NCBI GenBank assembly: GCA_028752905.1
Contig: JAQNBH010000015.1
Span: 11,882,036 to 11,946,035, forward strand
Reading direction: 5' to 3'
Source of the DNA: Cladorhizidae sp. MBARI D1340-BT2
Taxonomy: Eukaryota; Porifera; Demospongiae; Poecilosclerida; Cladorhizidae
DNA length: 64,000 bases
The translations under genes were made by a program, and so were the position numbers. The notes under the pieces were generated by a model. It made no database searches, was not told the DNA's origin, and saw nothing but the letters and a program-made list of their open reading frames with translations. Below, one piece after another: positions 10,801 through 38,000 of this stretch (position 1 is its first letter; every line of letters starts with the position of its first letter).

Positions 10801-13504
10801 GACTGTTGGCCACGACGTGTTGTGACTTCAGTACGTTCCTTGTCTGGCCTGTCAATCTGTTAACACCCCCCCCCCCCAACCCTCAGTTCCTCTGGATCCT
10901 GCCTGAATGTGGGGATGTTGATTTATCAAGTGGCGCTTGTGGAAGTTGTTACTTGATTTTGGGTGGTCTAGGCATAGCTGATGGTTGGTGTATGCAGGAG
11001 GGTGAAGTTGCTATAAGTTTATATGGCTCTAATTCTGGCAGAGGTGGTCAGAAGAACTAATATAGTCCTTTAGTTAGGATTAGGGCAATGGCAAGAGTTA
11101 TAATACTCATGATGATGCAATGCTGAGATTTTTTATAGTGACATGTCTAGTCTGGCGTAGATTATCCTCTACCTTCCTCATCTTTGGGATGGGGGAAGAA
11201 AAGGGTGTGGTATCTCTAGCATACAGAATTTAACACTCCACCCCTATGTCTCAAAATGGTAGACAAAATCTTTTGCATGTGTAACATTTTGCAAAAATAG
11301 TACTGACTAGCAGCTAGCTGTTCTCTCCAGCACTGAAACCAGTTTGCCTTGCTTGTGGAGAATTAAACTTGGCGTTCGCCTTTCCTCTTGCCTTGGGACG
11401 TCATCGACAGGAATGCAATCTGATTGGGCTGTAGCTATAATTGCATGACAAAAGTCGTATATGCTATGGCAGATGATGACATAGCATGAACATCGATTAT
11501 TGATATGATCGACCAACATGGACCCCATGGAAGGTTTGATCCTTTACCTTCCTATTTGGCTGCACTGGAGTTGCAAGCCAGACCATTTACAGCGTTGATG
11601 TAATCACTACACTAGACACAACAGGCCTATCGGCACTGGTACATTTTAAGCGTGTGGCATCGTAGTTTATTTTAGCACTCAACTTGTGTGGTGTTGAAGA
11701 AACAGTAAAAAAAAAAGAGGGATATTATGCCTAGCATAAATTCATCTTGAGTTGAACTCATAAAAACCATCACATCACAGTATATGCACCAAAAAAACGG
11801 AAAGAAATATGCAGTGTAGTACTGAGTGCAGTGTAGTACTGAGTGCAGTGTAGTACTGAGTCTGTACAGGTGGAGAGGGTTACCCTAATGCAAATAATAA
11901 CTCCTTCCTCCATTGCTACACCTTGCCTATGCAATGCATCAGGCAGTCATCTACCTCCTCAATCACTCTGCCTTCCATTGCTTCTACATTTCCCTAGTAA
12001 CAAAGCTCTTCTCCCTTTTGTTGCAACAATCTCGAGCTACTCAACTCTGTTCATCCCTGGTGATTCTGCTTCAAATTTCTCGCATCCTGAAATGATCGTT
12101 CAGTCAAAACACACCTGTCGTTTACTGCCAGCCCACATCTCATATCCTGCAACAGTCCTGCTGTCCAAATCCAAACTTAGCCTCACATTATCATTTCCCA
12201 ATGTTGACCTCACATACTGATTGCCATCCATCGTCAACACATATATACCACTACTATATTCTCCACTCCCTCTTCCCAATCTTTCAAATTCTTCTGTCTC
12301 TCCTTCCACTCCTAAGTACAAGACGAGCTATACTTCTTTAGACATCTCCCACCATCCTATCCCTTCAGTTTCTCTCAGCTCATCCATCACTTCTTTCACA
12401 AGTCTATCCTTTTCTAATCTGTATCCATAAACATTTTTCTCTCCTCTCTCCTTTCTTCCAGTTGCCTCCACCAAGATAAACAAGGATAGTAGCTAGTTAT
12501 GCTCAATTTCAATTACATATTTATGATGATATTAATAGCCTTCTCCCAATACAGACCTCTGCTGCTTTCGACATGCTGACCTTCCACCTTTCATTTCAAC
12601 TGTATGTTCTAAACTTTGTCTAGACAGGACTCCCAAATCAATCTTTCCAGTTCCATGTGTCCAATGTCTTGGCACAATCAACTCCATCTTTTCCGATCAC
12701 TCTTTTGTTTTCTCCAATATCATCTTCGACTGCTTATTATCATATCTATCCATACCCAAATACTTAAACTTCCCCCCCCCCCCCCCCTTGATCTTCCAAC
12801 TTTGTCCTGAAACCACTTTCCCCATCACCTGCCTTACTCTTGTGTATGTTAAACATAAGGGCTTCCCCATGGCATCCTGGCATTATGTCATCATGATGAC
12901 ATCATCAATACTATACATGTCAGTACATGTGGGAAAATGCAATAGCTAGATTTATGGGCAGGAAAGAACTGTAGTTACAGTTCATTTCCTATGCCAAGGG
13001 CAACTAGCCAATTTAAGCTTCCACTTCCTACTAGACCCACTCACAACATTTTATAACATCCTCCATTATGCCTCCCTATAATATATCTTCTAGGAGTCGT
13101 GTGTACACATCTATGGGTTGTGGTAGGTGATGGAGCCTGTGATAGTGGGCCTGGTGAGCCTAGAGGGATGTGTGAAGGCTGCTGAAGTGAGGGGGAAGGC
13201 TACAGGTTTGATATTGCCAGCACACAATGACCCACACCACTGTGGAGGGGGAGGGAGAGGGGTGGTTCGTTGGCTACACTTACGTGCAACAAAGCTGACC
13301 CAAAAATAATCTGACGCGGGGATGCATGAGGGATGCATGAGGTACTTACATATAGTGCAACCTTAACCCAAGGAGAACATCCCTACGACTAGAGGAAATG
13401 CCCAACTCAGCCTCCAGAGCGAAATCCTTCACCGAATAAAAAAATTAAGGCTTTCCAGGAAAACGTAAGGTAAAGGGTTACCCGGAAAACAATCGTTTTC
13501 GGCT
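10801..13504. other. Intergenic region upstream of the ZFYVE19 gene
   Basis: Holds homopolymeric C runs near 10866 and 12774 and a small 17-bp array at 11811-11861. From about 11870 to 12900 a minus-strand stretch looks weakly coding. It includes KFKYLGM, which resembles the FKYLG motif seen after LINE RT catalytic domains, but frames break often. I treat it as a probable decayed retroelement and could not name it. Nothing in the last 600 bp before the ZFYVE19 start is recognisable as a core promoter element. Confidence 0.35.
11811..11861. repeat. 17-bp tandem repeat, three copies
   Basis: Unit GCAGTGTAGTACTGAGT repeated three times without interruption. Confidence 0.9.
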
Positions 13505-15220
13505 ATGGCTGACAAGTGTGCTGGATGTACCAACAAGTACAAGTACTTTGAGAGGCCTAGCATTTGTGCAAAATGCCACAGAGGCTTTTGCCAGACATGT
13601 CTTCCGTACCAGGGAAAGAAAGTGAAGAAAATGCAGCCACAGATAGCTACAGAGATGTGCGTTTACTGTTCCAAGCAGCGGTCCATTAACAAATCTGAAG
13701 AAGAGGATATTTTGAACAACTTTCAAGAGAGGTTCTATAAGAACCCTCATACTGAGCCTCCCATTCAGAGCAGACTCCGTCTTGACCTGGTCATTGGTAA
13801 GGCTAGGGGTAATTCCAGCCCTCAATCTGACCCCAAAGTAATGCAGCTGTCAGAAGAAGACAAAATATTGGAAGAGAGGTTGAGAAAGCTGAAGGAGTCA
13901 CATGAGAAGACAACTCCATCTTGCAGTGAAGAGGAGCTGCGAGATAAGCTAGAACACCTCCGTGGTGATGGCAACAACAAGGTTTGTGGCGATGGTGGAG
14001 GGAAAAAGAATGACAACGGCTCCAAAGGAGAGGGAGGTAATAATGGTGGAGGAAAAACTCAGACAGAGGAATCTGATCAACTCATGGAGAAAGCTACAGA
14101 TGAGGTGAGGCTTGATAATCAACTGAGAGTTGGGAGTGACGTAACTGAGGAGGACTTGAGGAGAAGATTACAAGCCTTGAAAGGGAGTAAAAGTAGTTCC
14201 AGCTCTGTAGGAGTCAAGGAACAAGTGTCACAGGTCAAACTAGACATTAAAACTCTCGTAGATGGCATGGATGACCCATTTTTGTTGGAGGATAGCCCAG
14301 AGAAGCTGCTAAATGATCTAATAGCTTTTCAATCTAAAGAGAGTAAAAATGCCTTAACAGAAGTGGACTCGGCTGATGTCCAGTTTATGCTGGAAAAGGC
14401 ACGAGAGCTGGCCAAACAGGAGGGTGCATCCAGCCTTGTGGAATCTGAGGGTGGTAATGATGATATTTTACTGCACATTGTTTATCCTGTGCTGCCTGAT
14501 GGTGAAGGTGACGGAAAGGAAAAAACTGCCAATAGCCCTGAAAATGAAGCAGAAATAGCCAAGGCCATCCAGCAAGGTCTGGAAGAAGTCCAGATAGAGC
14601 ACGAGGATAAATCAAAAGACATGGATTACATTAAACAGACTTCCGAACAGTTGGCCAGACTCCGAGCAAAGGAAAGAGAGATGGTTATCTCAGATGATGA
14701 GGTTGTAAGAAACAAACCCAAACCTAAGCCAGGCTCTCGGTTGGACTTTTCTTGGGGGCACTTTAGTGCTCATTCAGCTCCTTCTTTCTCCCAAGATCAA
14801 TCAGGTATCGTTGGCAGGGATCTTCCCAATTCAGCCAGAGAAGAGTTCAATGACGAAGTCCAGGACCTGATTACAAGAACGCTAGAAGAAGCAGAGCTAG
14901 ATAGGAGATTGGAGGCCAGTGGTTTGAAGTATCAAACAGAAGATACTCCCACACAGAATAAGACGATGGATAGCGGCGATTCAGAAAATGGTGGAGGGGC
15001 GGCAGCAGCGACTTCATCTCCTCCCTTCCAGACGGCAGTGCCCCGCATTGTGTGTGAGCCGGATGATCTTCCTTGGTGTTGCATTTGTAATGACGATGCT
15101 ACCATACATTGCTATGATTGCGATGATGACCTTTACTGCCAGAGGTGCTTTTCTGAAGGTCATAAGCAGTTTGGCCTCTTTGACCATCATTACGAAATGT
15201 TTGGAACTCCAGGGAAGTAA
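13505..15220 (+). CDS. ZFYVE19: Abscission/NoCut checkpoint regulator homologue (ZFYVE19/ANCHR-like)
   Basis: Single-exon frame of 571 residues. The N-terminus (residues 4 to about 62) is a divergent FYVE-type zinc finger with CAGC, CAKC, CQTC and CVYC pairs. Two or more 'D..L..RL..L' helices (near residues 118 and 213) resemble the MIT-interacting motifs that bind the VPS4 ATPase in ANCHR. The middle is acidic and lysine-rich, low complexity, with a poly-Gly/Asn stretch near residue 170. The C-terminus (about residues 520-571) is a B-box-like zinc module: LPWCCIC, then CYDCDDDLYCQRCF and two histidines, a hallmark of ZFYVE19. Family role: with VPS4 and the Aurora-B pathway it delays abscission when chromatin is trapped at the midbody. 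The start is the first ATG before the finger. It lies convergent with the phosphorylase gene, 1.4 kb apart. A 29-bp piece of this coding region (14228-14256) recurs at 26691. Confidence 0.93.
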   Translation: MADKCAGCTNKYKYFERPSICAKCHRGFCQTCLPYQGKKVKKMQPQIATEMCVYCSKQRSINKSEEEDILNNFQERFYKNPHTEPPIQSRLRLDLVIGKARGNSSPQSDPKVMQLSEEDKILEERLRKLKESHEKTTPSCSEEELRDKLEHLRGDGNNKVCGDGGGKKNDNGSKGEGGNNGGGKTQTEESDQLMEKATDEVRLDNQLRVGSDVTEEDLRRRLQALKGSKSSSSSVGVKEQVSQVKLDIKTLVDGMDDPFLLEDSPEKLLNDLIAFQSKESKNALTEVDSADVQFMLEKARELAKQEGASSLVESEGGNDDILLHIVYPVLPDGEGDGKEKTANSPENEAEIAKAIQQGLEEVQIEHEDKSKDMDYIKQTSEQLARLRAKEREMVISDDEVVRNKPKPKPGSRLDFSWGHFSAHSAPSFSQDQSGIVGRDLPNSAREEFNDEVQDLITRTLEEAELDRRLEASGLKYQTEDTPTQNKTMDSGDSENGGGAAAATSSPPFQTAVPRIVCEPDDLPWCCICNDDATIHCYDCDDDLYCQRCFSEGHKQFGLFDHHYEMFGTPGK

Positions 15221-16593
15221 TTATTGTGCAAGTTAAACTTTTTATTCACATTGCTAAAGTAGCCTTATTGTGTTACATATATCCTGCTGTTTTATTGTCC
15301 ATAAACCTTTCCTCCTACGTACGCATTAACGAGATAATAATTATTACCATGACAAAGATCTTCATAGTGGTGTTTCTACCAAATGTGCTGCTATATCAAC
15401 ACTTGGAGGGGGAAGGAAGTGAGTTTGGGATCGAACTGGGGGGCCTTGAGTACCAAAACAAAAGTACAAACCCACAGAACTTTTATTATAAGGGATGGAA
15501 GTGCTTTCAAGTCGGTGGCTCTCAACATGTACATACATTACCCCCACACCCCCCCACACCCCACACACATACTGAATTGTATTATGTTTTAGGATTCTTA
15601 ATTTTTCATAATACATCATAAGCTTCAATGACCTTCTAAATAATCAACATGAAATTTACTCTCTCGATGTTTCAACTATACAGCCTTGCTGGACAGCAAC
15701 GGAAATTCTCTGAAGGAGAAAATGATGGGAACTGGTTCATCACGCTCAGATTTGAGATGGCTCCCCCAACTCCCGAAGAAACAAAGATTCTCAGCCCTCA
15801 ACTCCAAACACTCCAGTGGTATTATTTATTGATCAGTGAAACACAAGCTGAGTTACATCACAATGACATAATCAGATAATTACTGAATTAGGACATTAGC
15901 TGGTATATAGCTGTAGCAAGGGCTGGGACTACCTAACCAATGCAATGTCATGATGAAGAACATTACAGTGATTTCAAAGCAGAATGTTTCATATGCAGAA
16001 CATTCAAGTTTGAGATGCAGAACAGTTCCGTCTTTTAGGTGCAGAACACTCCAGTGCTTTCAATGCATGTTTGAGATGCATAACAGCTCAGTGTTTTAGA
16101 TTCAGAACATTCCAGTGTTTAAGATGCAAAACACTTCAGTGTTTTAAATGCAGAGCACTCGTATTTTAGATGCAGAATACTTCCATTATTTTATATCCAG
16201 TGCCTGGTATGCCCACCCTCTGCAAGAAGTCAGTGCAAGGTATAGCTTACACAAAAACACAACCTTCCTATTATGGGTGTTCTCCGCATATTGCCAATGG
16301 AACTCATTGAACCCCCGTATATAAAAATTGCACAAAATTGTGGGATCCCCAAATGGTGCCCATGACATTCTGGAGAACCTGACTTTGAGTTGTTTTAATA
16401 CATACTTCAAGGTTCATTTTAAATTAAAAAAAATATAGTGTTCTATACAATCATTGTGTAACATACAGTTGCTAAAAACATGATCCACCCACTACCAAGC
16501 AAGAAAATAAAAATTCATTCGTTCATATATACATACTGGGATTACTAGAGCCATAAAAAATGGATTAGCCAAGTTGTCTAAACGTCTCTGCCT
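15221..16593. other. Intergenic region between convergent genes
   Basis: Contains both 3' untranslated regions, a C/A-rich stretch near 15540-15575, and a degraded piece of the hammerhead-like dispersed repeat (about 15625-15680). At 15955-16190 there is an imperfect repeat of roughly 30 bp (GATGCAGAAC..TTCCAGTGTTTT). No coding region is supported. Confidence 0.5.
15955..16190. repeat. Imperfect ~30-bp tandem repeat
   Basis: About seven diverged units around the core ATGCAGAACATTCCAGTGTT. Unit length varies slightly, as in an old minisatellite. Confidence 0.6.
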
Positions 16594-32918
<16,325 letters not shown>

Positions 32919-33084
32919 GACGCCAGCTGCAAGACTAGAACAAAAATGTGAAACTTGGCCCTGACGAAAGTGGACAGCGGACAGTATAATACCCGAATAT
33001 ATCCTATGACAGAACAACAAAAGTCCAGAGGGGGCGGGGTTTTACGTCACTGTTAAATCGCGCGAACTATTCAAAGAAGAAGAG
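32919..33084. promoter_or_regulatory. Bidirectional promoter between phosphorylase and coiled-coil gene
   Basis: Only 166 bp separate the two divergent start codons. The interval holds a GC box (GGGGGCGGGG at about 33030-33039), a CRE-like TTACGTCA at 33042-33049 and a CG-rich stretch (AATCGCGCG at 33056-33064), which is unusual in this AT-rich window. No TATA box was seen. This arrangement is typical of TATA-less shared promoters. Binding factors are inferred from motifs only. Confidence 0.65.
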
Positions 33085-33323
33085 ATGGAAGGCATGAAGT
33101 CTAACAGCAAAATTCCCACAAGGAAGCCAGAGGAGGGAAGGCACGAAAGCCTGAGAGCGAGGTCAAACTCTGAAGGAAAAACAGGGATAGCTGAGAGTTC
33201 TAGCAACACTTGCAGTCTTTCAAGGAGTGTAGAAACCAAGGAGTTGAAGGAGAATATAGCACCATTGGTATCTAAAAAAAAACAGGATCCCTATTCAGCA
33301 AAGAAATATCTTCCTAATAGGAG
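33085..33323 (+). CDS. Coiled-coil gene exon 1
   Basis: Residues 1-79 plus two bases, starting at MEGMKSNSK. The ATG follows the shared promoter, and the unspliced frame stops just past the GAG|GTATGG donor. Confidence 0.7.
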
Positions 33324-34996
33324 GTATGGAATTCACTAAGCTAGTTTGGTCATATGGAATGTATGAATATCTAGTCTCTGCACAGCAGACATTAATTTTA
33401 GAAGAAGGGAAGTGCAGACATTAATTAGAAGAAGGGAAGTGTCTGGTGACTTTCGGATGTGCATATTATGTCGGTCATTGTCACAGGGATTTAGTTATAA
33501 TGCATGCCAATAAGCGGCAAGTTGATTGATAGAGATAAGAAATTTCTAATATCCTATTGACGAAACAGACTAGGCAGCCATCATGATAGACTGCTCCTCT
33601 GACCTGATCAACCAACCATGTGTCGACTGATTTCCATGCAACATGTAAAACTGGCATCTGTCACCAGATGTTCCACTTCCTCCTCTTCTCCTTCTTACCA
33701 ACACGCTCCCAAAGTGGCTGCCTCAGTATACCCTTGTCTATGGTCCTTAGACTATTAATAACCATAGAAGTGTATGCCCCTTTATTTTTACACAAGGGCC
33801 ATTGCTCAGGCCTAGGACTAGTTGAAAGATTAGTAACCGTGGTTGTGAACAAACGGAATGTTTTGAAGGGTTAGATGTGACTAACGGAAGAACCCACAAG
33901 GAAAATATTATATTCATGGATTGTGTAGTGTCTAGTGGAAGCCACACCCTTCTCTGCTGTCTTCGTCGTACCTAACTGTGGAATGGATTCTAGGTAACTG
34001 TGAAAACCTGCGAACATTAAACCCTTGAAAAATGCCACCCTTTCCCACTACAGTATTTGAATGATTGCTACATGCTTGAACCTGTGCTTACAATGGAAGA
34101 CCCTCACTTCTGAGGCATACCTAAGCAAGATGTCCTGGCTCGTATAGTACTAGAAATGAATGCAAGGAATTGTGTGGCCAGCTGAATCACATTGCCAAGC
34201 ATGTTTCTTCTTTTTAAAATTTAGACTTGTTACATGGTAAGTGCACATGTGTGTTCTTCATGGATGCTATGGTTGCGCATTTGCATGTCCTGCCATACAA
34301 TGTGCTGGCTGGTTGTGAAACACAACTGTACCATGTGTGAAGTATGGCTGAGAGAGAGGAGGGTTTTGTTGAGACTTACTTGGAAGTAACTTCCCTGAAG
34401 ATGGGGAGCACACTAAGAGTGAGGACATGCTTGCTGGCTGACAGAATTGTCAGAGTATACTGAAGGCAAGGCCATGCAATAACTGACAATAACTTCAGTT
34501 TTTTTACATCATGTTTTGTGTTTGTGAGTTCAGTACATTCTCTATCTGTAGGACAGATCTCTAGTTCCGTACCTTTCCTCTAGGTACCAACCATGTAGCC
34601 TCAACCGTGAGTGCGGGTACACGCAAGGAACCGTGTTACCTTGCCAATCTTGGATCATTTCTACACCTTCGACAAATACCCACCTCCATAGATGACTATG
34701 TTTAGGAATCGATTGGTTGTTGTAATGGAATTCCAGCATATGTTTGCCAACTATGCAGCCCATGCTTTCTCCCTGCCAGCCAGTTATGTACCTCCATCTT
34801 TTCTTTCTTACTATGAATATATTTATTTATGTGAACCCGTTTTATTTATGGTGAGCCGTTTATGTGTACGAGTGAACATTGCATAGCTAGATAGTGATAG
34901 ATAAATCACAGATAGGCCACGTGTGGAAATACAAACTTTTCTATATCCAACTTCCTAGTGGCAGTTTGCCTTTCATGCCAATTAATCCTCACCATG

Positions 34997-35038
<42 letters not shown>

Positions 35039-38000
35039 TAACTGTCTACTTATCATATGTCTTAATCTGCTTATCTCTCTCTTCATCTATCTATTCTATT
35101 TTACCTGTCATGTCTTAATCTGCCTATCTCTCTCTTCATCTATCTTATCTAATCTATCTAATCTATCTATTAACTGTCTATTTTACCTATCATGTCCTAT
35201 CTCTCTCTTCATCTATCTAATCTATCTATCTATCTATCTATTAACTGTCTATTAACTGTCTATTTTACCTATCATATGTCTTAATCTGCCTATCTCTCTC
35301 TTCATCTATCTATCTATCTATATATTAACTGTCTATTTTACCTATCATATGTCTTAATCTGCCTATCTTTCTCTTCATCTATCTATCTATCTATCTATTA
35401 TCTACCTATCATCTGTCTTAATCTTCCTATATCTCTCTTCATCTGTCTATCTATCTCCTATACATGCATATCTATTGTATTAGCCAGAAGTATGGGTTGC
35501 ACTGGAATGTAGGTCGTTCTTCCAAAGTCAGGAAAAATTAGCCGTAGCATAAATCGCATACTAAATAAAGTGCTCATCTTCCAGCAAGCAGAGCAAGCAG
35601 GAGCTAGAGTAAGCTCTGACCTCAACTCATGTGATCTGGCTGGTCTTTGGTAGCATTGTCAACTCAATCTTCTTTCTCCAGTCTCTTGCTAGCTTTTCGC
35701 TTACTCTGTACTCCTTTCCTTTCCAGCTCTTCTACTCCCAGACTTCTCTGAAAATTCAAAGTTGTCAACAACTTTGAGCTCAAAAGTTGCTCATACACTT
35801 AATTCTAGTCATTCACACACCGAATAATTGAGAGCACTGCACTTAGCTGCTCTTCCTTCCAGTAACTGTGGGAGTGTTAAGAAGACAGGAAACTCGCACT
35901 AAAATGCGAAAATATAATCACATGAATTATCTGTAATTGAGCCCCTCAACAATGTCGTGAAGCCACCGACAGGTTGCTAGAAGGGGCATGGTTTTCTAAT
36001 ATGTACATGTTGTATATGTATTATATATATATATAGTACAAGGGCACATGCTTTTCTTGTGACCACGCTCAGTCACTCATTTTAGCCACTGCAACAGTGT
36101 CCGAGTCACTGAAATGGAGAAGAATATTTGGAGGTCTTACTGTGACCTACACACAGCCAAATTCGGTATCTACGTATCTATCCAGCTATTAAACTATTTG
36201 CGGTTGTCTTTGTGTAACTTCCAGTATGATGGGGTACATGGAACTGAAGAGAAAGAACCAAGAGCTTGCCTCTGCAGTGCGGAATCTTCATGGCGATGCA
36301 GAGCTTCAAGCCTCTCAGCACCTCCAGGTGGTCGCTCAACTATCACGGGAGATAGAAGATCACAAGGTGAGAAACAGTGCCTCTGCTGGGGGTGGGGTGG
36401 AGTCTGGACAAACAAATTGTAGTGTAGATTGTATAGATGGACAGACTTGATTATTTTGACTTGATATTTTGCCTGTGTGGAGTTGGGGGGGAGGATGGGG
36501 ATGGTGGGAACACCAGCAGCATTAATCCTGCTGGACCCGTCACAATAAGGGGGATTGTAGCCGTCACAAAATGACACCGGATCTGACAAAAAATGGCTAG
36601 AAAGAATCGGGCACAGAATGAGTGAACTTGAATCAAGTCTTTAGATTCATTTCCAACATGAAAATGGAAAGGCACTAGATACCAGTAAGCATAACTCAGA
36701 AGTCTAGTAGTGAACGACTTGTTCTGTACGTACAATTGCCTCGTCCTGTGTAATGACAAGAACATGTTCGTAGAGCTCATAGCCTGCGCTTCATGACCTT
36801 GTGCATGGTAAGTAGGGCAGGTTATTGCAGAGTCAGCATGACCAGGAGCCATCCACATGAGAAGTAGGTGCAGATGAATTTCTTATAATTAGCGCAACCT
36901 CTTTGCACAGTGCCTAGCCTGATGGGTTGAGACATGAATGAATTTCCAGGTAGCTTGACGGCGACTAAATTCCATAACGCCTCTCAATAAACTCTCAATT
37001 GACAGAGCAGAACATCAACTTAAAAGATTTGGTTTTGATTCGATGCTCCAGCTTTCCTGTTGTTCCTGCGGCTGGTGGGGACCTCCTGGAGGTCTTGAGG
37101 TAGTTTACTACTGTTCCTAGGTCTTGAGGTAGTTTACTACTGTTCCTGTGGCTGGTGGGTGTAGTTTACTACTGTTCCTGTGGCTGGTGAGTGTAGTTTA
37201 CTACTGTTCCTGTGGCTGGTGAGTGTAGTTTACTACTGTCCCTGTGGCTGGTGGGTGTAGTTTACTACTGTTCCTGTGGCTGGTGGGTGTAGTTTACTAC
37301 TGTTCCTGTGGCTGGTGGGTGTAGTTTACTACTACTGTCCCTGTGGCTGGTGGGTGTAGTTTACTACTGTTCCTGTGGCTGGTGGGTGTAGTTTACTACT
37401 GTTCCTGTGGCTGGTGGGTGTAGTTTACTACTGTTCCTGTGGCTGGTGAGTGTAGTTTACTACTGTTCCTGTGGCTGGTGGGTGTAGTTTACTACTGTTC
37501 CTGTGGCTGGTGGGTGTAGTTTACTACTGTTCCTGTGGCAGCTGACCTGTAGCATTTTCTGTTAGGTTGGCCCAAATTTATAATGCCAGATCCCAAAATT
37601 CACAACAAGAACCGAAAGCACTTTTCTCTCCCATTTTAGCAGCTTCTTAACAACTCTGATTAATGAAGAATGCATGACATTGCTGGGCTAGTAAGTGGAG
37701 TGGAGAGAAAAAGGAATGAGGTTGCTGGTCGTTGTTTCCTTTCCTTTGCTGCAGCACACAAGGAGCACTCTCACGCTAAGCTGCACTTTTATGGCACTCT
37801 TCCTAGCACTATCCTTCTCATTTCTTATCCTCCATCTTTCTTTCTTCTCTTCCTAGTGTTATCCTTCTTATTTCTTATCCTCCATCTTTCTTGCTTCTCT
37901 TCCTAGCGGCATCCTTTTCATTTCTTATCCTCCATCTTTCTTGCTTCTCTTCCTAGCGGCATCCTTCTCATTTCTTATCCTCCATCTTTCTTTCTTCTCT

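Noticed and set aside
32919..33020. Upstream in-frame Met extending phosphorylase by 34 residues
   Set aside because: The extension has no family counterpart and would occupy most of the short shared promoter. MSTG gives a normal N-terminus with the regulatory serine at residue 20.
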